Origin: Lachnospiraceae bacterium
GTDB taxonomy: Bacteria; Bacillota_A; Clostridia; Lachnospirales; Lachnospiraceae
Assembly: GCA_028694115.1 (NCBI GenBank)
Contig: JAQUUB010000012.1
Span: 1-64,000 of the forward strand
DNA length: 64,000 nt
Direction of reading: 5' to 3'
A program made the translations under genes and the position numbers. The notes beneath the pieces were generated by a model. The model searched no databases. It saw only the letters and a list, made by a program, of their open reading frames with translations, and was not told where the DNA came from. This document shows positions 15,653-23,899 of this stretch, one piece after another; position 1 is the first letter of the stretch; each line of letters starts with the position of its first letter.

Positions 15653-17185
15653 ATGAAATTAAAGAAAAAAATAAATTCAGATTTGAACCGTTTGCCTATT
15701 CAGGTAGTATTACTTGTATTAATTATTGTAGCAATGTCGGAATTTATATCGGTATCCTTTATTATTATCAATTTAATGAAAGAGCTTAATATCGATATAA
15801 AGGATAAAATGATACAAATGTTTATGGTAAAAATAGCGGTTATAAATGTCAGCATGATTTTACTCTTTGTAGTCATTGTATTGCTTGTGTCGAGAGTTTT
15901 TAAGATGATTAATAATTACGCCTTTTATAGCCACACAACTGGATTACCAAATAAAAATTATATGATGAACAAGTTAATCAATGAGATTGCTGAGAATGGG
16001 AAATTTGCTGCTTTAATTAGTCTTGATATGGATGATTTTAAAGCAGTCAATGATACCCTGGGACATCTTGCAGGAGATGAATTATTAAAGCTTGCAGGAG
16101 AACGGTTTCGAAAAGTACTTCATGAACAAGATTGTGTGTGCCATATTGGTGGAGATGAATTCCTATTTTTTCTTAAATCTGTAAAAAACAAGGCAGAGAC
16201 AGAACAAATGGCAAAAGATATCCTTTCATTATTTACAGAGCCTTTTTATATTAATGAGAGTAAGGTTGATTATGTAAGTGGGAGCCTGGGGATTGCATTA
16301 ATGCCTAGGGATGGAGTGGATTTTCGAACCTTGTATAATTGTAGTGATGATGCAATGTACATGTCAAAAAGAAATGGAAAAAGCAGCTATACATTCTATG
16401 ACAAGAATATGAGCTTTCACATTTATGAAGATATGGTAAAAAAGAAAGAAATTAAAGAGGGAATCAAGCAAAAGGAATTCAAAGTATTTTATCAACCAAA
16501 GTACTCTAAAAGTGGATCGCTAATTGGTGCAGAAGCATTAGCCAGATGGGTGAAAGAGGATGGGACAGTAATCCCACCATCAAAATTTATTGAGTTTGCA
16601 GAAAAAAATGGTCTCATTGTAGCAATTACCGATTTGATTGTGGATGAAGTATGCAGAGATGTGTTTTCTTTTTTAGGAAAGGGAGAAAGCGATTTTGTCG
16701 TATCTATTAATATTACATCAGAACATATTGCCAACAGAGAATTAATACAAAAACTTATTGAGAGAGTTGCATATTATCAAATTCCAACAAAACATATGGA
16801 ATTCGAAATCACTGAATCCATGGTAATAGAAGATTTTCATAAAGCAGTCGATAATATCGCCTTGCTTAAGTCACATGGTTTTAAGGTCAGTATGGATGAT
16901 TTTGGAACGGGCTATTCCTCCTTAAATTATCTCAAGAATCTTCCTATTGACATTATAAAGATTGATAAATCGTTTATTGATTCCATCAGTCACGATGAAA
17001 AGGATAAAATGCTCTTAGAGAATATTATTCAAATCGCACATGGTTTTCAGTTTACTGTGATTGCAGAAGGAATTGAAGATGTGGAACAATTAAAAGTTTT
17101 AAAAGAAATGCAATGTGATATGTTCCAAGGATACTATTTTGGAAAACCAGTTAAAAAAGAGGATTTTGAAAGAATGTTTTTATAG
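15653..17185 (+). CDS. Membrane GGDEF-EAL protein
   Basis: A 510-residue protein with two N-terminal transmembrane segments (about residues 15-40 and 60-85) and no recognisable sensor domain. GGDEF follows (residues about 95-250, intact HIGGDEFLFF), then EAL (about 260-510) with EALARW, DDFGTGYSSL and AEGIEDVEQL. All the catalytic signatures of a cyclic-di-GMP phosphodiesterase are present, and the GGDEF site also looks intact, so it could be bifunctional. The I-site is HEQD, not RxxD. It is an isolated gene with its own terminator. Confidence 0.9.
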   Translation: MKLKKKINSDLNRLPIQVVLLVLIIVAMSEFISVSFIIINLMKELNIDIKDKMIQMFMVKIAVINVSMILLFVVIVLLVSRVFKMINNYAFYSHTTGLPNKNYMMNKLINEIAENGKFAALISLDMDDFKAVNDTLGHLAGDELLKLAGERFRKVLHEQDCVCHIGGDEFLFFLKSVKNKAETEQMAKDILSLFTEPFYINESKVDYVSGSLGIALMPRDGVDFRTLYNCSDDAMYMSKRNGKSSYTFYDKNMSFHIYEDMVKKKEIKEGIKQKEFKVFYQPKYSKSGSLIGAEALARWVKEDGTVIPPSKFIEFAEKNGLIVAITDLIVDEVCRDVFSFLGKGESDFVVSINITSEHIANRELIQKLIERVAYYQIPTKHMEFEITESMVIEDFHKAVDNIALLKSHGFKVSMDDFGTGYSSLNYLKNLPIDIIKIDKSFIDSISHDEKDKMLLENIIQIAHGFQFTVIAEGIEDVEQLKVLKEMQCDMFQGYYFGKPVKKEDFERMFL

Positions 17186-17209
17186 TGTAATATATAAGTA
17201 TAGTGATGA

Positions 17210-17254
17210 GGTCAACAAACGTATTAAAATATTAACGTTTGTTGGCCTTTTATT
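17210..17254 (+). terminator. Terminator after the GGDEF-EAL gene
   Basis: GGTCAACAAACGT (17210-17222) and ACGTTTGTTGGCC (17235-17247) pair over about 12 bp, followed by TTTTATT. Confidence 0.85.
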
Positions 17255-17258
17255 ATGG

Positions 17259-17858
17259 CTAATCAATGTAATCAACACTCCCACCACGATCCTTGAAATA
17301 ATCTTCAATTTGAGCAATTAAAATATTTGCGTCATTATAATCATCTGTTTGCACATGGTTGGCAATAAATGCATCACCACCTGCCTCCAAAATACGGTAT
17401 TGTTCGTCATGGGTAATGACGTAATTATACTCTTCTCCATCAAGGGTACATAACAGATGAACTGAAGTTCTTATCTCGGACGATTTTTGGTATTTGCTTG
17501 TAGTAAAACCAGCAATACTTAATAGTAACATAATAAGTATGACTGCAGAAAAACTAATCAGAATGCCCTTCAAGATTTTCCGGTTGCGTCTACTTCTATT
17601 CGCCAGTTGTTCATTTAGCAATGCCAATTGAACAGCTATCTCATTGACATTCTTTTCTTCTTCAATTTTCGAACCCAGTAATTCACTGACAGACACCTCA
17701 AAAAGTTCAGCAATCTTGGTCAGCATGTCAGCATCTGGCACTGATAGGCCTTTTTCCCATTTCGATATGGTTTGCCGTACAACATTAAGCTGCTGTGCCA
17801 AGGTTTCCTGTGACAGACCTTTTTGCTTGCGAAGGATTTTAATGTTTTCGCTGAACAT
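17259..17858 (-). CDS. XRE-family helix-turn-helix protein with a membrane anchor
   Basis: A 199-residue protein. Residues 6-60 form a Cro/CI helix-turn-helix (LRKQKGLSQETLAQQL, then RQTISKWEKG). A charged linker and one transmembrane segment (about residues 92-118) follow, then about 80 extracytoplasmic residues with no known domain. This looks like a membrane-tethered regulator that could sense an external or membrane signal. AGGAGGTGATAC lies directly before the start. The nearest candidate target on this side is its own promoter at 17937-17965. Confidence 0.82.
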   Translation of the reverse strand: MFSENIKILRKQKGLSQETLAQQLNVVRQTISKWEKGLSVPDADMLTKIAELFEVSVSELLGSKIEEEKNVNEIAVQLALLNEQLANRSRRNRKILKGILISFSAVILIMLLLSIAGFTTSKYQKSSEIRTSVHLLCTLDGEEYNYVITHDEQYRILEAGGDAFIANHVQTDDYNDANILIAQIEDYFKDRGGSVDYID

Positions 17859-17936
17859 AGTATCACCTCCTAGTTTTATTTTGATGTTAACATATCATGT
17901 TGAGGCACATTGCCACAAGCAATGCAGATTAACATG

Positions 17937-17965
17937 ATTATAACAAACATATATTTTGCTAGCAA
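17937..17965 (-). promoter_or_regulatory. Promoter of the XRE regulator
   Basis: On the minus strand TTGCTA (17960-17965), a 17-bp spacer and a perfect TATAAT (17937-17942) lie about 80 bp before the start codon. Confidence 0.6.
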
Positions 17966-18126
17966 GATAAGTGTATCTATCTTTTTTGGCGGGAATTGTA
18001 TCATATGATTGATATTTACAAAGCAATTGGACGAAGCAACTTTAAAATAAAGACGATATGGCAATGTCTTTTACATCCCTTGGAGTTCCCTCACTTCTTT
18101 GAGCCTCTGCCATCAGAACAAACAGG

Positions 18127-18148
18127 AAGAAGTCGCAAGCGACTTCTT
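18127..18148. repeat. AAGAAGTCGC hairpin, family member 1
   Basis: AAGAAGTCGC (18127-18136), AA, GCGACTTCTT (18139-18148): a perfect 10-bp stem with a 2-nt spacer and no T tail. Related hairpins lie at 36847 and 40960. Here it sits 25 bp before a start codon, so it might act in the leader of the oxidoreductase transcript. Confidence 0.7.
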
Positions 18149-18173
18149 CTTAGCGAATGTGGAGAGGAGAATT

Positions 18174-19657
18174 ATGAAGAAGATTGTAATTGTAGGTGGT
18201 GGTATTGCTGGATTAACAGCTGGAATTTATGCCAGAAAGTCAGGATTTGAGGTAGACCTATTTGAAAAGAATCATGCAGCAGGAGGGCAATGTATCGGAT
18301 GGAATCGGAAAAATCACCATATTGATAATTGCATTCATTGGCTGACTGGTACGAAGCAAGGTACAGAACTTCGAAAGCTATGGGAAGAAATTGGAGCATT
18401 ATCACCAGAGATGAAATTTGTGGAGAATGACAAGTTTTATACAAGTTATTGTGGAGATCAAAGCGTAACACTCTGGAGGGATCTTGAAAGAACAAAAAGA
18501 GAGTTGCTTTATCTTTCACCAGAGGATGAATTTGAAATTAATCAATTAATGGAATATGTGAAATATGCGGTTTGCTGTGAGATGCCAGTTAAAAAACCTA
18601 TGGATATGATGAATTTGTTTGATTACATTCATCTGGGGAAGGCAATGGGTGACATGCCAAAAGTAATAAAAATGTATGGTAAAGTAAGTGTAAAGGATAT
18701 GGCAGATAAGTTTAAACATCCGATGCTGAAAGCTCTTTTTAAAGATTATCTGCCACAGGATTACCAAGCATCTTCTTTTGTTGTATCCTATGCTACTATT
18801 GTGGCCGGAAATGGAAATATTCCTGTAGGTGGATCACTTGCAATGACACAACGAATTGTGAAAAATTCAAAGCGTTGGGCGGAAAGTTATATTGTGACAG
18901 TGCGGTGAAACGGATTGCAATAGAAGACAGCAAAGCAGTCGGCGTAGAGCTTCTGAGCGGTGAAATGGTTTCCTGTGATTATGTAATAAGTGCAACAGAT
19001 ACTATGGAACTATTTGATAAACTGATTGGCAAACAATATATGGATAAAAGGTGGAGTAGTTGTTACAGTGATGAACAAAGATATCCATTATTTAGTGGTT
19101 TTCAGGTTGCTTTTTCCATAGACCAATCACTTTATCAGCATACTGAAACAGTATTTTTTGATTGTGAACCGTTTCAAGTCGGGAGCAGAATGCAGAACCG
19201 CATGTCAGTAAAGTCCTATCAGTATGAGCCACAATTTGCACCAGAAGGAAAAACGGTATTGCAAGCAAATATAATACAGTATGATGATGAGTACAGATAC
19301 TGGAAATCAATGGACAAAGAAGAATATACAAAAAAGAAATTCGAGTTAGCAAAAGTAGTGGAAGAAAAAATAGTAGGGAAGTTCCCAGAATTGAAGGGTC
19401 ATATCGAATTACTGGACTGCTGGACTCCTGTTACATATGAGAGGTATTGTAATTCTTATCATGGTGCATATATGAGTTTTATTACAAAAAAGGATGTGAA
19501 ATCTTTTGCTGTGAAGGGTATCGTGGAGAGATTGCCGAATGTGTTTATTGCCAGCCAGTGGACACAAGCTCCAGGTGGATTGCCATCTGCCGCTGCCAAT
19601 GGAAAATTTGCTGTACAAAGGATATTAAAGAAAGAAAAACGTAACTATGTGATTTAG
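18174..19657 (+). pseudogene. FAD-dependent oxidoreductase (phytoene-desaturase-like), frameshifted
   Basis: Two overlapping frames encode one protein of about 494 residues. The first (18174-18908) starts MKKIVIVGGGIAGLTAGIYA, the FAD-binding Rossmann motif. The second (in frame through 18875-19657) continues KFKALGGKLYCDSAVKRI and ends with the C-terminal FAD segment ASQWTQAPGGLPSAAANGK. The break is at the A5 run 18861-18865; a sixth A would restore GTG AAA AAA TTC and join the halves. Both halves are otherwise intact and uninterrupted, so this is either a very recent mutation, slippage-prone phase variation, or a sequencing error. The family includes carotenoid desaturases and uncharacterised clostridial NAD(P)/FAD oxidoreductases; the substrate is unknown. 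RBS GGAGAGG lies at 18161-18167. Confidence 0.8.
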
Positions 19658-19668
19658 GAATATCATTA

Positions 19669-19711
19669 AAGCTATTACAATCTTTCAATAATTGTAATAG
19701 CTTAATTTTAT
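19669..19711. terminator. Terminator between convergent genes
   Basis: AAGCTATTACAAT (19669-19681) and ATTGTAATAGCTT (19691-19703) form a 13-bp perfect stem followed by AATTTTA. It can serve the oxidoreductase and, from the other side, the minus-strand gene ending at 19753. Confidence 0.8.
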
Positions 19712-19752
19712 AACTAAGATATTGGCTTACGTGTGGTATTAATTTATTTATA

Positions 19753-20148
19753 TTATAGTGGGAAAGTTTCAGGTTCAGCAGTGAAAGAAGAAATAGTAGC
19801 TGTTCCTTTTGTAAAGTAAAGAACTGAAAAAATCCCATCATCAGCGCTGTACATAGATTTTATAGATGGTGTGGCCTCAAGTGCAGCTTCCCTTACTTCA
19901 CGTCTATCATCATTTGCAACTTCTCCAGAGACACGGATCCATTGTCCTTTTTTATTCATACCACAAATTTCAACCTTAGGATTTTCTAGCATTTGCTTAA
20001 AACATTTTTTTGTATTATTTGTGGCAATGTATAAATTTCCTTCATATTCAAAGACAGCGCCAAATGGTCGAACCCTTGGTTGGTCTCCTTCAGTAGTTGC
20101 TAAATAATAAGTACCACTTTCTTGTAAGAATTCTAAAGCTTTTTTCAT
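19753..20148 (-). CDS. Pyridoxamine 5'-phosphate oxidase-family flavoprotein
   Basis: A 131-residue split-barrel FMN-binding protein. The N-terminal helix is followed by GTYYLATTEGDQPRVRPFG and NLYIATNNTKK, the usual FMN-phosphate-binding strands, and then KVEICGMNKKGQWIRVSGE. Such small proteins act as flavin reductases or haem/nitro-group binders rather than as true PdxH. GGAAGGAAC precedes its start on the minus strand. It is divergent from an HxlR regulator, a frequent pairing in which HxlR controls the flavoprotein in response to electrophiles or quinones. Confidence 0.88.
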   Translation of the reverse strand: MKKALEFLQESGTYYLATTEGDQPRVRPFGAVFEYEGNLYIATNNTKKCFKQMLENPKVEICGMNKKGQWIRVSGEVANDDRREVREAALEATPSIKSMYSADDGIFSVLYFTKGTATISSFTAEPETFPL

Positions 20149-20244
20149 AAGTGTTGTTCCTTCCTTAAATATATGTTAACATTGATTACACGATAATAAT
20201 ATCATGTATAACTAAAATGACAAGTACGATTTTTATGTAAGGTA

Positions 20245-20262
20245 AGTATCTAATTAGATACT
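20245..20262. promoter_or_regulatory. Perfect 18-bp palindrome, probable HxlR operator
   Basis: AGTATCTAATTAGATACT is a perfect dyad lying between the divergent flavoprotein and HxlR genes, directly before the HxlR ribosome site. HxlR dimers bind such symmetric AT-rich sites; autorepression and control of the flavoprotein are inferred. Confidence 0.6.
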
Positions 20263-20277
20263 ATGAAAGGAGATATG

Positions 20278-20622
20278 ATGGAGAATACGAATAGTCTTTT
20301 TGGAAAATGCCCATATTCTACAGCACAAAAAGTGTTTTCGGGAAAATGGTCAATTATAATTATATATAATTTGACTGAGGGGGCACTTCGTTTTGGAGAA
20401 TTGCAAAGAAAAGTTGGTGATATTACACAGGCTACATTAACAAAGCAATTGAGAATGTTAGAAGATTTTGGATTGGTTAATCGACATGTTTATTCAGAAA
20501 TCCCGCCTAAAGTGGAGTATTCACTAACTGATTTAGGAAAAGAATTCAAACCAGTATTAGAACAGTTTAGAATTTGGGGAGACAAGTATATAGAATCTCT
20601 TAAAAATCCTCTACGTTCTTAA
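20278..20622 (+). CDS. HxlR-family transcriptional regulator
   Basis: A 114-residue winged-helix protein. CPYSTAQKVFSGKWSIIIIY is the family N-terminus with the conserved cysteine (near residue 10) that acts as a thiol sensor in YodB/HypR-type members. LRFGELQRKVGDITQATLTK and PPKVEYSLTDLGKE complete the fold. ATG 20278 is preferred because AAAGGAG at 20266-20272 sits 5 bp upstream; ATG 20263 and 20275 are too close to or inside that site. Confidence 0.88.
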   Translation: MENTNSLFGKCPYSTAQKVFSGKWSIIIIYNLTEGALRFGELQRKVGDITQATLTKQLRMLEDFGLVNRHVYSEIPPKVEYSLTDLGKEFKPVLEQFRIWGDKYIESLKNPLRS

Positions 20623-20648
20623 AATTGTTTTTGAAGGAAGAATGTGGT

Positions 20649-20673
20649 ATTGTAAATGTAATTGTTTTACAAT
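20649..20673. promoter_or_regulatory. Inverted repeat upstream of the DsrE-family gene
   Basis: ATTGTAAA (20649-20656) and TTTACAAT (20666-20673) form an 8-bp dyad with a 9-bp centre, just upstream of the ribosome site AAAGGAA. It could be an operator or part of a short leader hairpin; it differs from the HxlR palindrome. Confidence 0.4.
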
Positions 20674-20689
20674 TAGAAAGGAAATTATT

Positions 20690-21034
20690 ATGGAAAAAAC
20701 AAATAGACTTTTTATTCTCTGGACAAATGCAGATATTTTAACCTCAGACAAAATGGTAATGATGTATGCAACAAATAGTATGTTAGAGCAATGGTGGGAT
20801 GCTGTAACTGTCATTATCTGGGGTGCTACTCCTAAATTAGTTGCTGAGAATGATTTGATTCAAACTAAAATTAAAATTGCGCAACATGCTGGTGTGCATT
20901 TTTCAGCATGTAAAGCCTGTTCAGATCAATTAGGAGTTTCCGATAAGCTTCTTGATCTTGGTATAGAAGTCATGTATTGGGGTGAGGGATTGACAAACAT
21001 TCTTAAGAATGAGGAAAAATTAATTACAATATAG
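20690..21034 (+). CDS. DsrE-family protein
   Basis: A 114-residue DsrE/DsrF-fold protein: RLFILWTNADILTSDKMVMM at the N-terminus, VTVIIWGATPKLVAEN in the middle and a later conserved CKACSDQLGVSDKL holding two cysteines. DsrE-like proteins bind sulfur on a cysteine and pass it on in sulfur relay; small stand-alone members such as this are mostly uncharacterised. ATG 20690 is placed by AAAGGAA just upstream. It follows the HxlR gene by 67 bp on the same strand. Confidence 0.8.
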   Translation: MEKTNRLFILWTNADILTSDKMVMMYATNSMLEQWWDAVTVIIWGATPKLVAENDLIQTKIKIAQHAGVHFSACKACSDQLGVSDKLLDLGIEVMYWGEGLTNILKNEEKLITI

Positions 21035-21046
21035 GGGATAAATAAA

Positions 21047-22114
21047 GTGAAAAGAAAATACTATCTAGATTATTTACGAGTACTGTCTATTTTATTATTG
21101 TTTCCAGTTCATACATTTATGATCTGGAATAATTATGGACAGAAATTTTATGTATGGGGTGGGGAAAATAGAGTATTAAGCAGTTTGATTATAATAGTTA
21201 ATCCTTGGTTTATGCCAATTCTATTTGTGATTTCTGGAATTTGTGCAAGGTATTCTTTAGAAAGGAGAGGAGTAAAAGAATTTGTTAATGAGAGAATCAA
21301 AAAACTTTTAGTTCCACTTGCTGCTGGTATGGTTTTACTTGTACCAATACAGACATTCTATGCTAGGAAATTTTTCCTTCATTATGAGGGGGGAGTAATA
21401 GATAATCTTAAATATTTTTATACGCATCTTACCGATTTTAGTGGTTATGATGGCTGTTTTACACCAGGGCATCTATGGTTTATTTTATTCCTGTTTCTCA
21501 TTTCAATTGTAAGTCTGGTGGTTTTTAAATTCATTCCATATGATAAGGTCAGCAATTGGATCAGCAAGCTCTCTACTTGGAAAATTGTAAGTTTATTTTT
21601 GGTGGTATGGTGCATGTATTACATAGGTAATTTTGGAGGCTTTAGTCTGGGTAAGGATATCACGTTGTTTCTGTTAGGATACTATTTTTTTAGTAGTAAT
21701 GAGGTAATGGAAAAGCTAAAGAAAAGCAGTACGATTTTAGTAATTATTTTTTTGATTTCTACGATAGTATTGACAATCAGTTATTATTATTATTCTTATT
21801 ATGGGGATTTTCTTGTGAATTTTGTCGGCTTTATAGGTGTATGTGCATTACTGGCAGGTGGAGAAAAGATGTTAAATAAGGAGACCAGATTTATTAATTA
21901 CTTTAACAAAGCTTCGTTTCCAGTTTATATTTTGCATCAAACAATTCTGGTGGTACTTGGTTACTATACACTGCTGTATGTGAGAAATATAGTAGGACAA
22001 ATTGTGATAATTCTATTTGGAAGTTTCATAATAACAGTTATACTTTACGAAGTTTTGAAACGAATTCCATTTGTAAGAGTACTGATTGGAGTTAATATTA
22101 GAAAGTTAAACTGA
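21047..22114 (+). CDS. Membrane acyltransferase (acyltransferase family 3)
   Basis: A 355-residue protein with about ten transmembrane segments. It begins KRKYYLDYLRVLSILLLFPVH, whose histidine is the conserved residue of the acyltransferase-3 family, and contains RIKKLLVPLAAGM and GHLWFILFLFLIS. These enzymes O-acylate carbohydrates or lipids at the membrane. The start is GTG 21047 behind AGGGGA, 12 bp after the DsrE-like gene. The substrate is unknown; no glycan biosynthesis genes are adjacent. Confidence 0.85.
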   Translation: MKRKYYLDYLRVLSILLLFPVHTFMIWNNYGQKFYVWGGENRVLSSLIIIVNPWFMPILFVISGICARYSLERRGVKEFVNERIKKLLVPLAAGMVLLVPIQTFYARKFFLHYEGGVIDNLKYFYTHLTDFSGYDGCFTPGHLWFILFLFLISIVSLVVFKFIPYDKVSNWISKLSTWKIVSLFLVVWCMYYIGNFGGFSLGKDITLFLLGYYFFSSNEVMEKLKKSSTILVIIFLISTIVLTISYYYYSYYGDFLVNFVGFIGVCALLAGGEKMLNKETRFINYFNKASFPVYILHQTILVVLGYYTLLYVRNIVGQIVIILFGSFIITVILYEVLKRIPFVRVLIGVNIRKLN

Positions 22115-22155
22115 CTTTAGATGCGCACAAAAAATGCGCAAGAATGGAAGGAAAT

Positions 22156-22620
22156 ATGGAGTTTATGATAGCAGCGGATAGCGATATTGAACAGCTGGTA
22201 CAAATGAGAATGTTCTATATATTCGAGCATTTTAAAGGGGCTACAGACACTCAAATAGAAAAAATTCAACAGCAACTGCCTGATTATTTTGAAAAGCATA
22301 TCGGTAGGGATATCATTGCATTTATTGCGAAAGAACAAAATAAAGTAGTTGCAACGGCATTCTTGTTTATAATAGAAAAGCCAGCAAATCCCAGATTTGT
22401 AACTGGGAGGATTGGAGAAGTGTTAAATGTTTATACTCGTAAGGAATATAGAAGACAAGGGATTGCTAAGTGTTTAATGGAGACGTTATTAGCCTACTCA
22501 AAAGAACAGAAACTTGATTTCGTTGAATTAAAAGCAACGGAGGATGGATATCCACTATATAAAAATCTAGGATTTTCTGATGAAAAAATATCATGTGCAT
22601 CAATGAAGTACGTTATTTAA
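22156..22620 (+). CDS. GNAT-family N-acetyltransferase
   Basis: A 154-residue acetyltransferase. The acetyl-CoA motif is NVYTRKEYRRQGIAKCLMET (Q/RxxGxG/A type) near residues 95-115, followed by LKATEDGYPLYKNLGF, the usual C-terminal signature. ATG 22156 is supported by GGAAGGA at 22146-22152; ATG 22165 is an alternative. The substrate is unknown. Confidence 0.85.
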   Translation: MEFMIAADSDIEQLVQMRMFYIFEHFKGATDTQIEKIQQQLPDYFEKHIGRDIIAFIAKEQNKVVATAFLFIIEKPANPRFVTGRIGEVLNVYTRKEYRRQGIAKCLMETLLAYSKEQKLDFVELKATEDGYPLYKNLGFSDEKISCASMKYVI

Positions 22621-22631
22621 ACAATCCTTGC

Positions 22632-22659
22632 TTTACAAAAGAGGGGATTTCGTTATAAT
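22632..22659 (+). promoter_or_regulatory. Promoter of the FIST/kinase operon
   Basis: TTTACA (22632-22637), a 16-bp spacer and TATAAT (22654-22659). A leader of about 100 nt follows before the TTG start at 22768. Confidence 0.5.
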
Positions 22660-22767
22660 TAGAAATATATAGAAATAATTACAAAATACTACATATTTTT
22701 ACTAAAAAACGATATGGTAATGTAACTTTATTCATCGTAAAGAAATCATCAAGAAAGGGGCAATCGT

Positions 22768-23895
22768 TTGAAGATAGATCAGCTGATTTATTGGAAGGGT
22801 GAATTTGATGGAGATGTAACCATCAAGGAGGAAGCTCAATGGGTTTTGGTTTTTGGAAGTAGTGAATTAATTCAGAGTACGCAGTTGTTTGATGAAATTA
22901 GAACAATGTATCCGAACAGCTATATTATGGGATGCTCAAGCGGCGGTGAGATATTTGGTGCGGCGGTAATTGATGATATGGTCATCATTACAGCAGTGCA
23001 TTTGGAAAAAAGCTCGGTGAAATTCAGTAGGTATGATCTTTCCGATGGGGAGTGTGCTTCTCAGATAGGAAAAAAGATTATGGATTCCATAGTAAAGGAA
23101 GATTTGAAGCATGTATTTGTCCTTAGTGAAGGTCTTAACATGAATGGAAGTAAACTTGTCGAGGGACTGAGAGAAAATAATGAAACCCATGTACCAATTA
23201 CCGGAGGTTTGTCTGCTGATAAGGTTCTTTTTAAAAACACCTATATTATTGCAAATGACTATGCGAAACAAAATCAGATTGTGGTTGCAGCATTTTATGG
23301 AGATATTAAGACAGGCTGTGCCTCAATGGGAGGATGGGACACTTTTGGCATTGAACGGATTGTCACGAAAGCTGACGGTAATGTACTGTATGAAATGGAT
23401 GGAAAACCAGTTCTTGATCTGTATAAAGAATATCTGGGAGATTTGGCAAATGATTTGTCAAAAAACGTATTGCTGTTTCCTCTCAGTATCAGGGAAAGAG
23501 ACTCTGGTTACAGTTTTGTAAGGACGGTTGCCGCAATTGATGAAGAAAAAAAGTCTCTTGCCTTTGCAGGGGATATCCCTGTGGGTTCTTATTGTAGACT
23601 GATGAAGAGCAATCCATACAATCTGGTCGAAGGATCAAAGCAAGCGATTTCATTAAGCAAGGAAATGATTGGGGAATCTAAGATAGACCTGGCAATCCTA
23701 ATCAGCTGTATCGGTAGAAAACTCGTATTAAAGCAGATGGTTGATGACGAAGTTCAGGTTGTAGAAGATACAGTTGGTAAGGATACGGCGATAACAGGAT
23801 TTTATTCCTATGGCGAGATATCACCATATCAAAAAGATACCACCTGTGAATTTCATAACCAGACGATGACCATTACGTTGTTAACTGAGGAGTGA
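22768..23895 (+). CDS. FIST-domain sensor protein
   Basis: A 375-residue soluble protein with the FIST N domain (about residues 30-220, including SYIMGCSSGGEIFG and PITGGLSAD) and the FIST C domain (about 225-370, ending YGEISPY and TITLLTEE). FIST domains are proposed to bind small ligands such as amino acids and are found with signalling proteins. The start is TTG 22768 with AAAGGGG at 22754-22760; no ATG fits. It is the first gene of a four-gene signalling operon and is presumably the input module for the kinase 5 bp downstream. Confidence 0.88.
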   Translation: MKIDQLIYWKGEFDGDVTIKEEAQWVLVFGSSELIQSTQLFDEIRTMYPNSYIMGCSSGGEIFGAAVIDDMVIITAVHLEKSSVKFSRYDLSDGECASQIGKKIMDSIVKEDLKHVFVLSEGLNMNGSKLVEGLRENNETHVPITGGLSADKVLFKNTYIIANDYAKQNQIVVAAFYGDIKTGCASMGGWDTFGIERIVTKADGNVLYEMDGKPVLDLYKEYLGDLANDLSKNVLLFPLSIRERDSGYSFVRTVAAIDEEKKSLAFAGDIPVGSYCRLMKSNPYNLVEGSKQAISLSKEMIGESKIDLAILISCIGRKLVLKQMVDDEVQVVEDTVGKDTAITGFYSYGEISPYQKDTTCEFHNQTMTITLLTEE

Positions 23896-23899
23896 TGTT

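Larger units (their letters stand above)
17859..18173. other. 315-bp intergenic region between divergent genes
   Basis: It holds the minus-strand promoter at 17937-17965 and a hairpin at 18127-18148, ending in GGAGAGG, the ribosome site of the gene at 18174. The middle part (about 17990-18110) shows no recognised gene, RNA or repeat. Confidence 0.5.

Noticed and set aside
17990..18110. Riboswitch in the leader of the oxidoreductase gene
   Set aside because: The stretch has several short G-rich motifs but no paired structure or conserved core I recognise.
18861..18880. Programmed ribosomal frameshift in the oxidoreductase
   Set aside because: The A5 run is not a standard X XXY YYZ slippery heptamer, and no downstream stimulatory stem was recognised; a single-base loss explains the break better.
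22115..22143. Hairpin TGCGCA...TGCGCA as terminator
   Set aside because: Only 6 bp, self-palindromic halves, with an A-rich loop and no T run; too weak to call.
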